Shown: piece by piece, positions 16,083 to 24,459 of the stretch
Layout of the letters: every line of letters starts with the position of its first letter
Position numbering within the stretch: the first letter of the stretch is position 1
Assembly: GCA_021790935.1 (NCBI GenBank)
Contig: JAJYFL010000001.1
Span: 306,617 to 370,616, forward strand
Source of the DNA: a bacterium
GTDB lineage: Bacteria; Vulcanimicrobiota; Vulcanimicrobiia; Vulcanimicrobiales; Vulcanimicrobiaceae
Direction of reading: 5' to 3'
Length of the DNA: 64,000 nt
Translations under genes and position numbers: made by a program
The notes under the pieces: generated by a model
What the model saw: the letters and a program-made list of their open reading frames with translations, nothing else
Told to the model about the DNA's origin: nothing
Database searches by the model: none

Positions 16083-16251
16083 CTAGGAGGCTGTCGGAGT
16101 TAAGCGCGTTTCCGTCTTTGGGCCGCCTTTTGCCCGGATACTTCGTTGCTCATCAGTCACGAAGCTACGGCTTCGCTCCTTCTTCGCGTCTCGTCTCCGA
16201 ACAAAATTCGGCACCAAATCCGAAAACGGCTCAACTCCGACAGCCTCCTAG
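16083..16251. repeat. Fold-back repeat, copy A (shortened, about 169 bp)
   Basis: The ends are near-perfect inverted repeats: CTAGGAGGCTGTCGGAGTT at the left, and its complement ending CTCCTAG at the right. The interior matches copies B, C and D except that about 54 bp of the GC-rich centre are missing. The right-end TAG (read on the minus strand, 16250-16248) is the stop codon of the S53 gene at 16248. Just left of the element a second, partial CTAGGAG lies at 16072-16078. Confidence 0.9.
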
Positions 16252-17480
16252 AGACCTCCGACACCGTGGGGCGACCCGAGACCTGTCGGCAGATCGTATC
16301 CGGCCGGCGGGATGTCGTTGAACCCACTGCGGTGCGCGTACGAGTAAGCCGGCCCTTGCGGGTTCGCCGAAAGCGCGTAGGCCGCCGCGACGAGCGGCGC
16401 TCCGACGCTGGTGCCGCCGGCTACCAGCCAGCCGCCGGCAGTTGAATCGTACATCGCGACACCGGTCTGCGGATCGGCGATCGCCGCCATGTCGACCGTC
16501 GCCCGCGAGCTGCAGCCCGTATTGCGCTGCCACGGTGGATGCGGTTCGTACGCGCTGCAGCCGCTGGCGCCGTACGGCCATGGGGTTTCGTTCCAGGCGG
16601 CGCCCGCGCGCGCGAGCGACGTTCCGCCGACCGCGGTGACGTATGGCGAAGCGGCCGGGTAGAACGGCGAAGGCTGATCGCCGGCGCTGACGGTTATCGC
16701 GATGCCGGGATGACGGTAATGGGCATCCTCCGAGAGTTCGCCCGGCCATTCCGGGCCGTAGTAGCTGTTGCTGATCGCAAGCGGGGCCAGCGCCGCCGCT
16801 GCGTCGACGCCGGCGCCGAGATCGTCGAACGAGGGCGAGTTCGCCTCGACCAGCAGAATCTTGCAGTTGGGGCAGATCGCCGAGACCATATCCAGGTCGA
16901 GCGATATCTCCTCCGACCAGCCGGCGTTGATGGCGGGGTACGGTCCGTTTCGCCCGGCCTGGTTGAGCTTCGCGAAGCAGCCGTTGGTCGACGTGCAGGG
17001 CGGCAGTCCGAACGCGGTGCGGTAGACGGCGAGATCCGCCTCGGCGGTCGGGTCGTCGTAAGCGTCGACGACCGCGACGACGCCGCCCGCGTTCTGCACG
17101 GGAAGGGCGTACGCGCTCTGCAGATCCGCCGGGTGCAGCCCCGGCAGCAAGCTTGCGGGCGTGCCGGCGTTCGGGTTTGGCGAAACGTTGAGATTGATGG
17201 CGACGGTGCAGTTCGCCTGATCGGTTTGGAACGTCAGATCGCAGGCGAGTTGTGCGCCGGGCAGCGCGCTCGGATTGTCGCCGGGCAGCGCGCTCGGATT
17301 ATCGCCCGGCAGCGCGCTCGGGTTGTCGCCGGGCACGGCCGACGCCGTGCTCATCGAGTGACGTGCCGCGGCCGCACCGGTGACGGTAGGCAAAACGACG
17401 TTTCGCCCAGAGCTGCAGGCAGCCAGGCTCCAAAAAGAGATAACGACGAGCAGCGTCCGAAAGAGTTTCACGTCCGCCAT
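16248..17480 (-). CDS. S53-like lipoprotein peptidase 3, without prodomain
   Basis: A 410-aa protein. A signal peptide ends in L-A-A-C (Cys22). A low-complexity tract of repeated ALPGDNPS follows (about 48-76). The catalytic domain starts near residue 110, without the large prodomain of the other two S53 proteins. Catalytic motif residues are Glu191, Asp195 (EISLD), Asp268 (SAGDQP) and Ser358 (GGTSVGAP), and the end is 'GFNDIPPAGYDLPTGLGSP'. The ATG at 17480 or a GTG at 17471 could be the start. The stop codon TAG is supplied by repeat copy A, so the native C-terminus may have been altered by a few residues. It lies 34 bp downstream of the MalT-like regulator gene and is probably co-transcribed with it. 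Confidence 0.85.
   Translation of the reverse strand: MADVKLFRTLLVVISFWSLAACSSGRNVVLPTVTGAAAARHSMSTASAVPGDNPSALPGDNPSALPGDNPSALPGAQLACDLTFQTDQANCTVAINLNVSPNPNAGTPASLLPGLHPADLQSAYALPVQNAGGVVAVVDAYDDPTAEADLAVYRTAFGLPPCTSTNGCFAKLNQAGRNGPYPAINAGWSEEISLDLDMVSAICPNCKILLVEANSPSFDDLGAGVDAAAALAPLAISNSYYGPEWPGELSEDAHYRHPGIAITVSAGDQPSPFYPAASPYVTAVGGTSLARAGAAWNETPWPYGASGCSAYEPHPPWQRNTGCSSRATVDMAAIADPQTGVAMYDSTAGGWLVAGGTSVGAPLVAAAYALSANPQGPAYSYAHRSGFNDIPPAGYDLPTGLGSPHGVGGL
17257..17340. repeat. 24-bp tandem repeat in the S53-3 gene
   Basis: Three 24-bp units (17257-17280, 17281-17304, 17305-17328) plus a partial fourth encode the ALPGDNPS tract. Units differ mainly at third positions. It is in frame, so copy-number change would lengthen or shorten a surface linker. 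Confidence 0.9.
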
Positions 17481-17514
17481 CCTATCGCGGGGCCTCCCCC
17501 GCCTGCCGAAGTCG

Positions 17515-20076
17515 CTATGGTTCTACCCAGCCTTGACTAGTTGCTAACGCGACGGCTTCGCGCCTGCCGCTGCAACTCAATTTACGGCAGAGCGAGCGAA
17601 CGTGCGTGTCGACCGTGTGCCGGCTGCGCCCGGTCGCGCCGGCCACGTCCTTCGTGCTCGCCCCTTGCGCGAGCAGCTGCAGGATCTCGCGTTCCGCCCC
17701 GGTCAGCGCTCCGAAGGCGTGGCGGTTCGCGCTCTCGACCGGGAGCGCGGCGAGCAGGCGCGCTATTCCGCCGAAGTGCTCCGCGCGCAGCCGCTCTAGC
17801 GCCGACGCGAGCGTAGCCGGGTCGCCGCCGAGCGCGACGCGCTGCCACGCGCGTACCGCGTGCACCAGCGCGCGCTGGCGCGTCATCTGGGGACGCAGTC
17901 CGCGCTCGGCATTCTGCAGCCGGTGGTGCGCTCCCGCCGCGTGCCCGCGCACCAGCTCCGCGAGCGCCAAGAAGCACTGCGCGCGAATCGTCCGGCGGCT
18001 TTTTTGGGGCGAATGTTCCAGCGCGTCGACTGCCGCTTCAAACGCGGCGGCGCCGCGTTCGCGGTCGCCCGCGGCAAAACTGTAGAGCGCGATCTCCGCG
18101 GCGCGCAGCGCAAGCCGGTCCTGCGCTCCCGGTCCGGGAAGCGTATCGCGCAGCAGCGTTGCGGCCTGCTCGAAATCTCCCTCCCAGGCGGCCCGCAGCG
18201 CGGTCGCCGGCAGCAGCGCCTCGCCGCGTGCCCGCGGAAGCGCGCTCTGGTTCTCGTGCAGCGCGCGGTCCAAGCGCGCGAGTGCCGGTTCGTCTCCGCG
18301 GTCCGCCTCGATCTCGTACGCGGCGATCAGCGCGAAGAGCCTCGCTTGATCGCTCGCGCCTTTCTTGGCCGACTCTTCGAGCTTGTCCAGAATCGCGAGC
18401 GATGCAATCGGATCGTCCTCTTCGTTATAGACGACGGTGAAGAGCGCGCTGTACGCGCGGGCCGCGACTTCGTACAGATCGTGCGCCAGCGCGAGTTCGA
18501 TCGCGGTGGTCGCATAGGACCGCGTGCGATCGGTCGCCGGCCCGCCGTGAAAGACGAACGCCGCCTGCTGGTAGAGCCGCGCGAGCATCTCCGGATTCAT
18601 CGCCGGATCCAACAACGCGAGGGCGCGTTCGATCGTCGCCACGGCGTCGCCGCCGCGTTCGGCGCGCGCATAGGCGGTTGCGAGCGTCCCCAAGAGCGGA
18701 ACGCGCTGCGCGTCGCTCAGCCGCTCGTCCAAGGCGTAGGGCTCCAGCAACCCGATGCAATCGCCGTCGTGCCGCACCAACTCGATGGCGTAGCGGTAGA
18801 CCAAAAAGATGCGCAACGCCGGGTCGTCGCGCGCGGCCTCGATCGCGACCGTGAAGCGCCGTTGCGCGAGCTCGAAGCGGCCGCGCCCCGACTCCAGCAT
18901 CGCCCGCAGACCGAGCGCTGCAGCATTGGCGATCAGTTGCCCGTCGGGAACCGTGCCGAGCGCGATTGCCAGCCGCTCGGCTTCGCCGCGTTCGAAGAGC
19001 GCGAATCCGCTGCGCGCAACGATCGCGAGGATCTCGTCGGCGGCTTTCGCCTTCGCGAACAGCGCTAGTGCCTCCGCGTCGTTGCCGCGCTCCGCCAAAA
19101 TTTTTCCGGCCCGGCAGACGGCGCGCAACCATTCGGCTTCGCCCGAACCTCGGAGTTCGGCTTCCAGGAAATCTCGGAAAAGATCGTGATAGCGGTATGC
19201 GCCGGGCGCCACCTCGCTCAAGAACGCGATTCGCCGGCGCAGCTCCGTTACGAACTCGTGCGATCTCCCAAGCGCCTCGACGACGCCGGCGTCGAAACCG
19301 GAGAAGACGCACGTCGCCAGCGCGAAGGCGCGCTCCGAGGGCGAAAGGGCCGCGAAGACCTGCTCGGCGAGATAGCGGTAGACCATCTCCCGGCTGGCCA
19401 GAGAAGCGCTGCGCAGGTCGTGCGAGTGGGTGAGCGTTCGCAGCGAGATTGCAAGCGCTACCGGCCAGCCGTCGGTCAGCCGGCGCAGCGACTCGACCTC
19501 TTGCGGGTCCAGTTCGGCCGCGCTCGCCTCGGCCGTAGCCAGCGCTTCGTCCGCGGTGAAACGGAGCTCGTCTTCGCCGATCGGAAGATCCATGCGCCCG
19601 TACGCCACCCACGAACCTACGGGGAGTCCGGCATCGCTGCGCGCGGCGATGATCCACTTAATGCGCTCGCTCGTGCGTTCGATGAGATCGGCCAGTAATG
19701 CAATCGACGCGGGATCGGCGGCTGCATAGTGCAAATCGTCGATGACGATCGTGCAGACGGTGCGCTTGAGATGTTCGGCGAACCAGTCCGAAAGTTGCCG
19801 CACCGGCTCCTCCGCGGCCAGGACGCGTTCCTGGACCGGCGGGAAGGCGGCGATCGCGCTTGGAGCTACCGGCTCGAGCGCTTCGCCCAATCTGCGTACG
19901 AAGGTCAGCAGCGTGGCATCTTCGCGGCCGACGTCGTAGCGGACGACCTCGAGCCGCGAAGTCTGGATGAAGTCGCGCAGCGCGACGCTCTTTCCGAAAC
20001 CGGCCGGCGCGACGATCAGCGTGACCGGGAAACGCGTGGCGCGCTCCAGCCGTTCGTTGATGCGGGTGCGTATCAG
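17515..20076 (-). CDS. MalT-like LuxR-family ATP-dependent transcriptional activator, 5' end abnormal
   Basis: A large STAND-type activator. Order of parts: P-loop 'APAGFGKSV' (near 20012-19984), a Walker B-like 'CTIVIDDLHYAA', the winged-helix and TPR-like sensor region, and a C-terminal LuxR HTH ('LTGAEREILQLLAQGASTKD', then 'TGRSRHTVDTHVRSL'). Such proteins bind an inducer, assemble with ATP and activate transcription. There is no ATG, GTG or TTG in frame between an upstream TAG and the P-loop. The given start is a CTG at 20076. Alternatively the ATG at 20138 opens a 21-codon frame that would join this one if a single base were missing near 20080. Co-oriented with tricorn upstream and S53-3 downstream. 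Confidence 0.82.
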   Translation of the reverse strand: MIRTRINERLERATRFPVTLIVAPAGFGKSVALRDFIQTSRLEVVRYDVGREDATLLTFVRRLGEALEPVAPSAIAAFPPVQERVLAAEEPVRQLSDWFAEHLKRTVCTIVIDDLHYAAADPASIALLADLIERTSERIKWIIAARSDAGLPVGSWVAYGRMDLPIGEDELRFTADEALATAEASAAELDPQEVESLRRLTDGWPVALAISLRTLTHSHDLRSASLASREMVYRYLAEQVFAALSPSERAFALATCVFSGFDAGVVEALGRSHEFVTELRRRIAFLSEVAPGAYRYHDLFRDFLEAELRGSGEAEWLRAVCRAGKILAERGNDAEALALFAKAKAADEILAIVARSGFALFERGEAERLAIALGTVPDGQLIANAAALGLRAMLESGRGRFELAQRRFTVAIEAARDDPALRIFLVYRYAIELVRHDGDCIGLLEPYALDERLSDAQRVPLLGTLATAYARAERGGDAVATIERALALLDPAMNPEMLARLYQQAAFVFHGGPATDRTRSYATTAIELALAHDLYEVAARAYSALFTVVYNEEDDPIASLAILDKLEESAKKGASDQARLFALIAAYEIEADRGDEPALARLDRALHENQSALPRARGEALLPATALRAAWEGDFEQAATLLRDTLPGPGAQDRLALRAAEIALYSFAAGDRERGAAAFEAAVDALEHSPQKSRRTIRAQCFLALAELVRGHAAGAHHRLQNAERGLRPQMTRQRALVHAVRAWQRVALGGDPATLASALERLRAEHFGGIARLLAALPVESANRHAFGALTGAEREILQLLAQGASTKDVAGATGRSRHTVDTHVRSLCRKLSCSGRREAVALATSQGWVEP

Positions 20077-20160
20077 CCGGCGGGAGCGGATGGCCGGTTC
20101 CCCACGATGCGAAGCGGATCGCCGAGATTCACGGGCATTGGAACGCTACATCCGGCCGTG

Positions 20161-23100
20161 CTACCCGAGCGTAGGCAGCGGCAGGGATGGCCGAGACGAG
20201 AGGTCGGGGTACTCTTCGTGATAGGTCTCGGCGCTCGTGACCGCCAGCCGCACGGCGAGGTCGAGTTGCGGATCGCGCCCGTCGCGATAGTCGTGCGGTG
20301 CGATGTCCACGTCGTAATCCGGGTCGGTACCGTAGTTCTCGACCTTCCAACCGACGTCCTTAAACCAGAACGAGAACTCCGGCTGGGTCGTGATCGTGCC
20401 GTCGACGAGACGATGATAGGGATTGATTCCGATGACGCCGCCCCACGTGCGTTTGCCGACGAGCGGTCCAAGGCCATAGAGTTTGAAACAGTGGCTGAAG
20501 ATGTCGCCGTCGGAGCCCGCAAACTGATTGGTGATGGCGACGATCGGCCCGGCCACCGATTCGGGGGGATACGGCATCGGCGTGTTGCTGTAACGCGACA
20601 CGTCGTAGCCGACGCGCTTGCGCGCGAGCTTCTCGAGCAAAAGCGGCGAAACGTGCCCGCCCCGGTTGTAGCGCACGTCGACGATCAGACCGCCTCGGTT
20701 GAACTCCGAGAGATACCCGCGATGAAACTCCGAGAATCCCCACGGGCCCATGTCCGGAATGTGAATGTAACCGATCTTCCCTTCGGTCCGTTCGTGCACG
20801 TACCGGCGCCGGTCGTCGACCCAAGCGCGGTAGCGTAGGGCCTGTTCGTCGTCCAGCGCTTTCACGCAGAGCCGGCGCTCGTCGCCTTTACGCGAGCGGA
20901 TCGCAAGCACCACTTCGCGTCCGGCGGTATTGACGAGCAGCTCCTGGGGCGTAACGTCGCGCGTCGCCGCGCGCCCGGCGATTCCTACGATCGTGTCGCC
21001 TACACGAATGTCCAGGCCCGGTTCGGCCAGCGGCGAGTCGACCTCTCGGTTCCACGAATCGCCTCGGTAGATGCGTTCGATGCCCCATCCGCCGCGCTTC
21101 TCGTCGAAGGCGAGATCCGCACCGAGGAAGCCGCGCCGGTAGTGCGGCGGAACGCGATGGTCTCCGCCGATCTCGTAGGCGTGCGAGGTGCCCAGTTCCC
21201 CCTGCATCTCCCAGATGAGATCGGAGAGCTCGCTGCGCGTGCGTATGCGCGGAAGGAGCGCGTGGTAGCGATCGTAGACCCGGTCCCAGTCGATGTCCGA
21301 CATATCCTCGACCCAGAATTGTTCGGTCTGCAAGCGCCAGGCTTCGCGGTACATCTGCGCCCACTCGTCACGCGGTTCGATTTCGACGCTCGCGCGCTCG
21401 AGGTCGATCCATCCGCTCTTGCGGCCCGGCTCGTTGGCGGGTTTGTGCGGCTCGTCTAAGTCTTCGGGCAGGTCGGCCTGCGCGTCGATCGCGCGCAAGC
21501 GCTCGTGCGAGCGGTAGAGCAGCGTACGGCGATCGTTTGCCAAGCGAATCTCGGCCACGTCGTGGGCCGCCGGAGCGCAGCGCTGCTGCTCGAAATCGTA
21601 CGCGAGCAGCGTCCCCGCGCGATCCTCGTCTTCCCACGCCTTGCCGGCCGGTTTGATGCCGCGCACGTCGAATTTCGTGAAATAGACGCGGTCTTTGATC
21701 GCGACGATTTGGTCGTATTCGCCTTCTTCGACCGGGAACCCGAGAATGCGTCCCTGGATGCCGTCGAAATCGATCCGTACGTCGACAGGCTTCTCCTTGG
21801 CGTTCTTTTCAACGTCGCCGTCGTGGTCGGGATCGCGATCCCGATCGCGATGGAGCGGGCGCGGGACGGGCACGAACGGTGAAGGCACGTCGGCGCGCAG
21901 GGTGACGACGAAGGGTCGCTGTGCCTGTGGGAAGCTCAAATCGAACTGCAGCGCGTCGTAAACGGGGTCGAAGTCGCGCGTCGAGATGAAGTAGAGGTAC
22001 TTACCGTCGGGGTCCCACGCCGGCGAGCGATCGACGCGCAGCTGCGGGGTCACGTCGTGAATCTTCCCGGATTTGATTTTGACGACGCGAACGATCGCCG
22101 AGTCGTCGCCGCCCGGCCACCAGACGTAGGCCAGGTAGCGGCCGTCCGGCGAAAACGCCAGGTCCATCACGCGATTGCCGAGGCTCTTGTCGAGCACGCG
22201 CGTCGTGCGCTCGGCCACGTCCACGACGATCAGTTCGTGACGATGATTCGCGAGCGCGATCGTATCGCCCACGGGCGAGCAGGCGAGCTCGGTGATGCGG
22301 CCGATGTCACCCGACGTCACGGCATCCGGGGGGACGCCGGCATCGGCCGCGTGAATCGCGACCTGTTCGTAGCCCTTGACGTCCGTCACCGAGGCGAAGC
22401 GCCGCCCGTCGTGCAGCCAGTCGATGCAGCGATACCGCGCGCGGCTTCCGACGCCGTGGTGCGTCGGCGCCTCCTCCCAAAACGGCATCGTTAGCGCTGC
22501 TCCGCGAGCGACGAGCGCGACGCGCGTTCCATCGGGTGATGGTGCGAACTCTTCAAGTTCCTCCGAGACGGGGAGAAAACGCCGCACGGTTTGGGGCGCC
22601 GCCGACGCACAGGCGATCTCAATCGCGTCGGCGCGGTCGGTTTCGGAGTCGTAGAGGTAGAGCGAGCCCCCGGCGGAGTACGCGATGCGCGTACCGTCGG
22701 TCGACGGAAACCGCACGTAGTATTCGGATTCGTGCGTGTGACGGCGCAGGTCGCTTCCATCGGCGGAGCACGAGTAGAGGTTGCCGATACCCTCGTGGTC
22801 GCAGAGAACGTAGACGCGTTCGCCGATCCACATCGGCGCGACGGGGTTGCCGTCGGGCAGCGGCAGGCGTTGGAACTCACCGTCTCCGCTTACGTCGAGC
22901 CACACTTCACCCGACGTGCCGCCGCGGTAGCGCTTCCAGCGCGCCGGGTCGTCGGCGTTGCGCCCGATTGCCACGCGCCCGCCCGGGCCGGCGTGGAACG
23001 ACTTCATGTGCCCGAGGTTCAGCTCGCGGGGAAGGCCGCCGGTGCTCGCGACTGCGAATCCGAGCGTCTCGCGCTCGTACCACGAACCGGCGTTGGAGAC

Positions 23101-23409
23101 GAAGTATATCTCCGCGCCGTCCGCGCTCCACCCGCTTACGGCAGCCGCCGTCCCGCCCAGGAAGGTTAGGCGGCGCGGTTGCCCGCCCTCGGCCGGCATG
23201 ACGTAGACCTCGGGATGACCTTCGTCGTTGGAGATGAAGGCGATCTGGCGGCTGTCGGGTGAGAGGCGCGGCGTCGAGCAGGTCCCCACGTTGACGGTAA
23301 GGCGAGCCGCGGTGCCTCCTGCGAGGGGCGCAGCCCAAAGGTCGTCCTCGCAGACGAAGACGATGCGATCGTGGGAGACGGTCGGCTGACGGTAATAGCC
23401 TTGATTCAT
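20161..23409 (-). CDS. Tricorn protease homologue
   Basis: A 1,082-aa protein starting MNQGYYRQPTVSHDRIVFVC. The N-terminal half is beta-propeller repeats of TolB/WD type (e.g. 'TPRLSPDSRQIAFISNDEGH'). These are followed by the tricorn C1 core with the catalytic histidine in 'ELGTSHAYEIGGDH', a PDZ domain ('GLDIRVGDTIVGIAGR') and the C2 S41-like core, with the nucleophile at about Ser966 in 'NQFAGSDGDIF' and 'GKRTWGGVIG'. Tricorn cleaves peptides released by larger proteases into short fragments in the cytoplasm; no signal peptide is seen. First gene of a probable operon with the MalT-like regulator and S53-3. It diverges from uppS with 94 bp between. Confidence 0.92.
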   Translation of the reverse strand: MNQGYYRQPTVSHDRIVFVCEDDLWAAPLAGGTAARLTVNVGTCSTPRLSPDSRQIAFISNDEGHPEVYVMPAEGGQPRRLTFLGGTAAAVSGWSADGAEIYFVSNAGSWYERETLGFAVASTGGLPRELNLGHMKSFHAGPGGRVAIGRNADDPARWKRYRGGTSGEVWLDVSGDGEFQRLPLPDGNPVAPMWIGERVYVLCDHEGIGNLYSCSADGSDLRRHTHESEYYVRFPSTDGTRIAYSAGGSLYLYDSETDRADAIEIACASAAPQTVRRFLPVSEELEEFAPSPDGTRVALVARGAALTMPFWEEAPTHHGVGSRARYRCIDWLHDGRRFASVTDVKGYEQVAIHAADAGVPPDAVTSGDIGRITELACSPVGDTIALANHRHELIVVDVAERTTRVLDKSLGNRVMDLAFSPDGRYLAYVWWPGGDDSAIVRVVKIKSGKIHDVTPQLRVDRSPAWDPDGKYLYFISTRDFDPVYDALQFDLSFPQAQRPFVVTLRADVPSPFVPVPRPLHRDRDRDPDHDGDVEKNAKEKPVDVRIDFDGIQGRILGFPVEEGEYDQIVAIKDRVYFTKFDVRGIKPAGKAWEDEDRAGTLLAYDFEQQRCAPAAHDVAEIRLANDRRTLLYRSHERLRAIDAQADLPEDLDEPHKPANEPGRKSGWIDLERASVEIEPRDEWAQMYREAWRLQTEQFWVEDMSDIDWDRVYDRYHALLPRIRTRSELSDLIWEMQGELGTSHAYEIGGDHRVPPHYRRGFLGADLAFDEKRGGWGIERIYRGDSWNREVDSPLAEPGLDIRVGDTIVGIAGRAATRDVTPQELLVNTAGREVVLAIRSRKGDERRLCVKALDDEQALRYRAWVDDRRRYVHERTEGKIGYIHIPDMGPWGFSEFHRGYLSEFNRGGLIVDVRYNRGGHVSPLLLEKLARKRVGYDVSRYSNTPMPYPPESVAGPIVAITNQFAGSDGDIFSHCFKLYGLGPLVGKRTWGGVIGINPYHRLVDGTITTQPEFSFWFKDVGWKVENYGTDPDYDVDIAPHDYRDGRDPQLDLAVRLAVTSAETYHEEYPDLSSRPSLPLPTLG

Positions 23410-23468
23410 GGGACATGTGAGGTTGGCGACCGGGAGGCCGCGTCCCGCCTTGGCCGGGCGGCCGGGTC

Positions 23469-23497
23469 TTGCCATCGCCTTTACTTTGTGGTACAAA
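23469..23497 (+). promoter_or_regulatory. Promoter of uppS, probably giving a leaderless mRNA
   Basis: TTGCCA (23469-23474), a 17-nt spacer ending TGG, and TACAAA (23492-23497) form an extended -10 promoter. The expected start point, about 7 nt downstream, coincides with the first ATG of uppS at 23504. Confidence 0.55.
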
Positions 23498-23503
23498 GCA
23501 AAC

Positions 23504-24220
23504 ATGATGAACGCCCCGTTGCCCGAGCAGGCTCCCGCGCACGTTGCGATCATCATGGACGGCAACCGGCGCTGGGCGGCCGGGCGCGGTTTCCCGATCG
23601 CCGAGGGCTACCGTCGCGGCATAGCCGCCCTGCGCGCCACGGTCCGTGCGGCCATCGACTGCCGCGTAGCGGCACTCACGGTCTATGGGTTTTCGACCGA
23701 GAACTGGCGGCGCGACGCCTCCGAGATCAATCTGCTCATGAGTTTGTGCGCCGCTTTCGCTCAGAGCGAGAAACCGCTGCTGCAGCGCCAGGGCGTGCGC
23801 GTGAAGGTGATCGGCGACATCGAGCCTTTCGCATTGCCGGCGCGCGCCGGCGTTCGCGATCTCGTCCGTGCGACGTCGAGCAACCGCCGCTTGACGCTGA
23901 ACCTCGCGCTCAATTACAGCGGGCGCGACGAGATCGTGCGCGCCGTGCGGGCTATCGTGGCCGACGTCGGCAACGGCCGGATGCGTGCCGACGAAATCGA
24001 CGAAAGCGCGCTGCGCGCGCGCATGTACTCGCCCGAGATGCCGGATCCCGACCTCTTGATTCGCACCGGCGGCGATCACCGCGTCTCGAATTTCATGCTC
24101 TACCAACTTGCATATACGGAGTTGCTGACGTTGCCGGTGATGTGGCCGGATTTCACCGAAGGGCATTTTGCCGAGGCGGTGCGCCGCTTCTCCGAGCGCC
24201 AGCGGCGCTTCGGCGCCTAA
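23504..24220 (+). CDS. uppS: Isoprenyl transferase (undecaprenyl diphosphate synthase type)
   Basis: A 238-aa cis-prenyltransferase that builds the C55 lipid carrier for cell-wall synthesis from FPP and IPP. Motifs: 'HVAIIMDGNRRWA' (the catalytic Asp and first substrate loop), 'TVYGFSTENWRR', 'LTLNLALNYSGRDEIVRA', 'PDPDLLIRTGGDHRVSNFML' with the RxG-RxSxF pattern, and a terminal 'VMWPDF'. Two consecutive ATGs (23504, 23507). No Shine-Dalgarno precedes them, which fits the leaderless promoter layout. Repeat copy B begins 16 bp after the stop. Confidence 0.93.
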   Translation: MMNAPLPEQAPAHVAIIMDGNRRWAAGRGFPIAEGYRRGIAALRATVRAAIDCRVAALTVYGFSTENWRRDASEINLLMSLCAAFAQSEKPLLQRQGVRVKVIGDIEPFALPARAGVRDLVRATSSNRRLTLNLALNYSGRDEIVRAVRAIVADVGNGRMRADEIDESALRARMYSPEMPDPDLLIRTGGDHRVSNFMLYQLAYTELLTLPVMWPDFTEGHFAEAVRRFSERQRRFGA

Positions 24221-24236
24221 CCTGGTAGATGGCCAT

Positions 24237-24459
24237 CTAGGAGCCTGTCGGAGTTGGGCACGTTTCCGTCTTTGGGCCGCCTTTTGCCCGAATACTTCGT
24301 TGCTCATCAGTCACGAAGCTACGGCTTCGCTCCCACTCCGCACGGAAGCGGAGGTGCCGCGCAGCGCAGGATGCGCGCTGGCGCGGCTTCTTCGCGCCTC
24401 GTCTCCGAACAAAATTCGCCACCAAATCCGAAAACGGCTCAACTCCGACAGGCTCCTAG
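24237..24459. repeat. Fold-back repeat, copy B (223 bp)
   Basis: Perfect 20-bp terminal inverted repeats starting CTAGGAGCCTGTCGGAGTTG. At position 8 from the end both arms differ from the other copies in a paired way (C on the left, G on the right), so the palindrome is kept. The inner parts of the two arms also resemble each other in inverted orientation for about 25 bp more. The right-end TAG (24458-24456 on minus) ends the GH125 gene. It fills the gap between the convergent uppS and GH125 genes. Confidence 0.92.
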
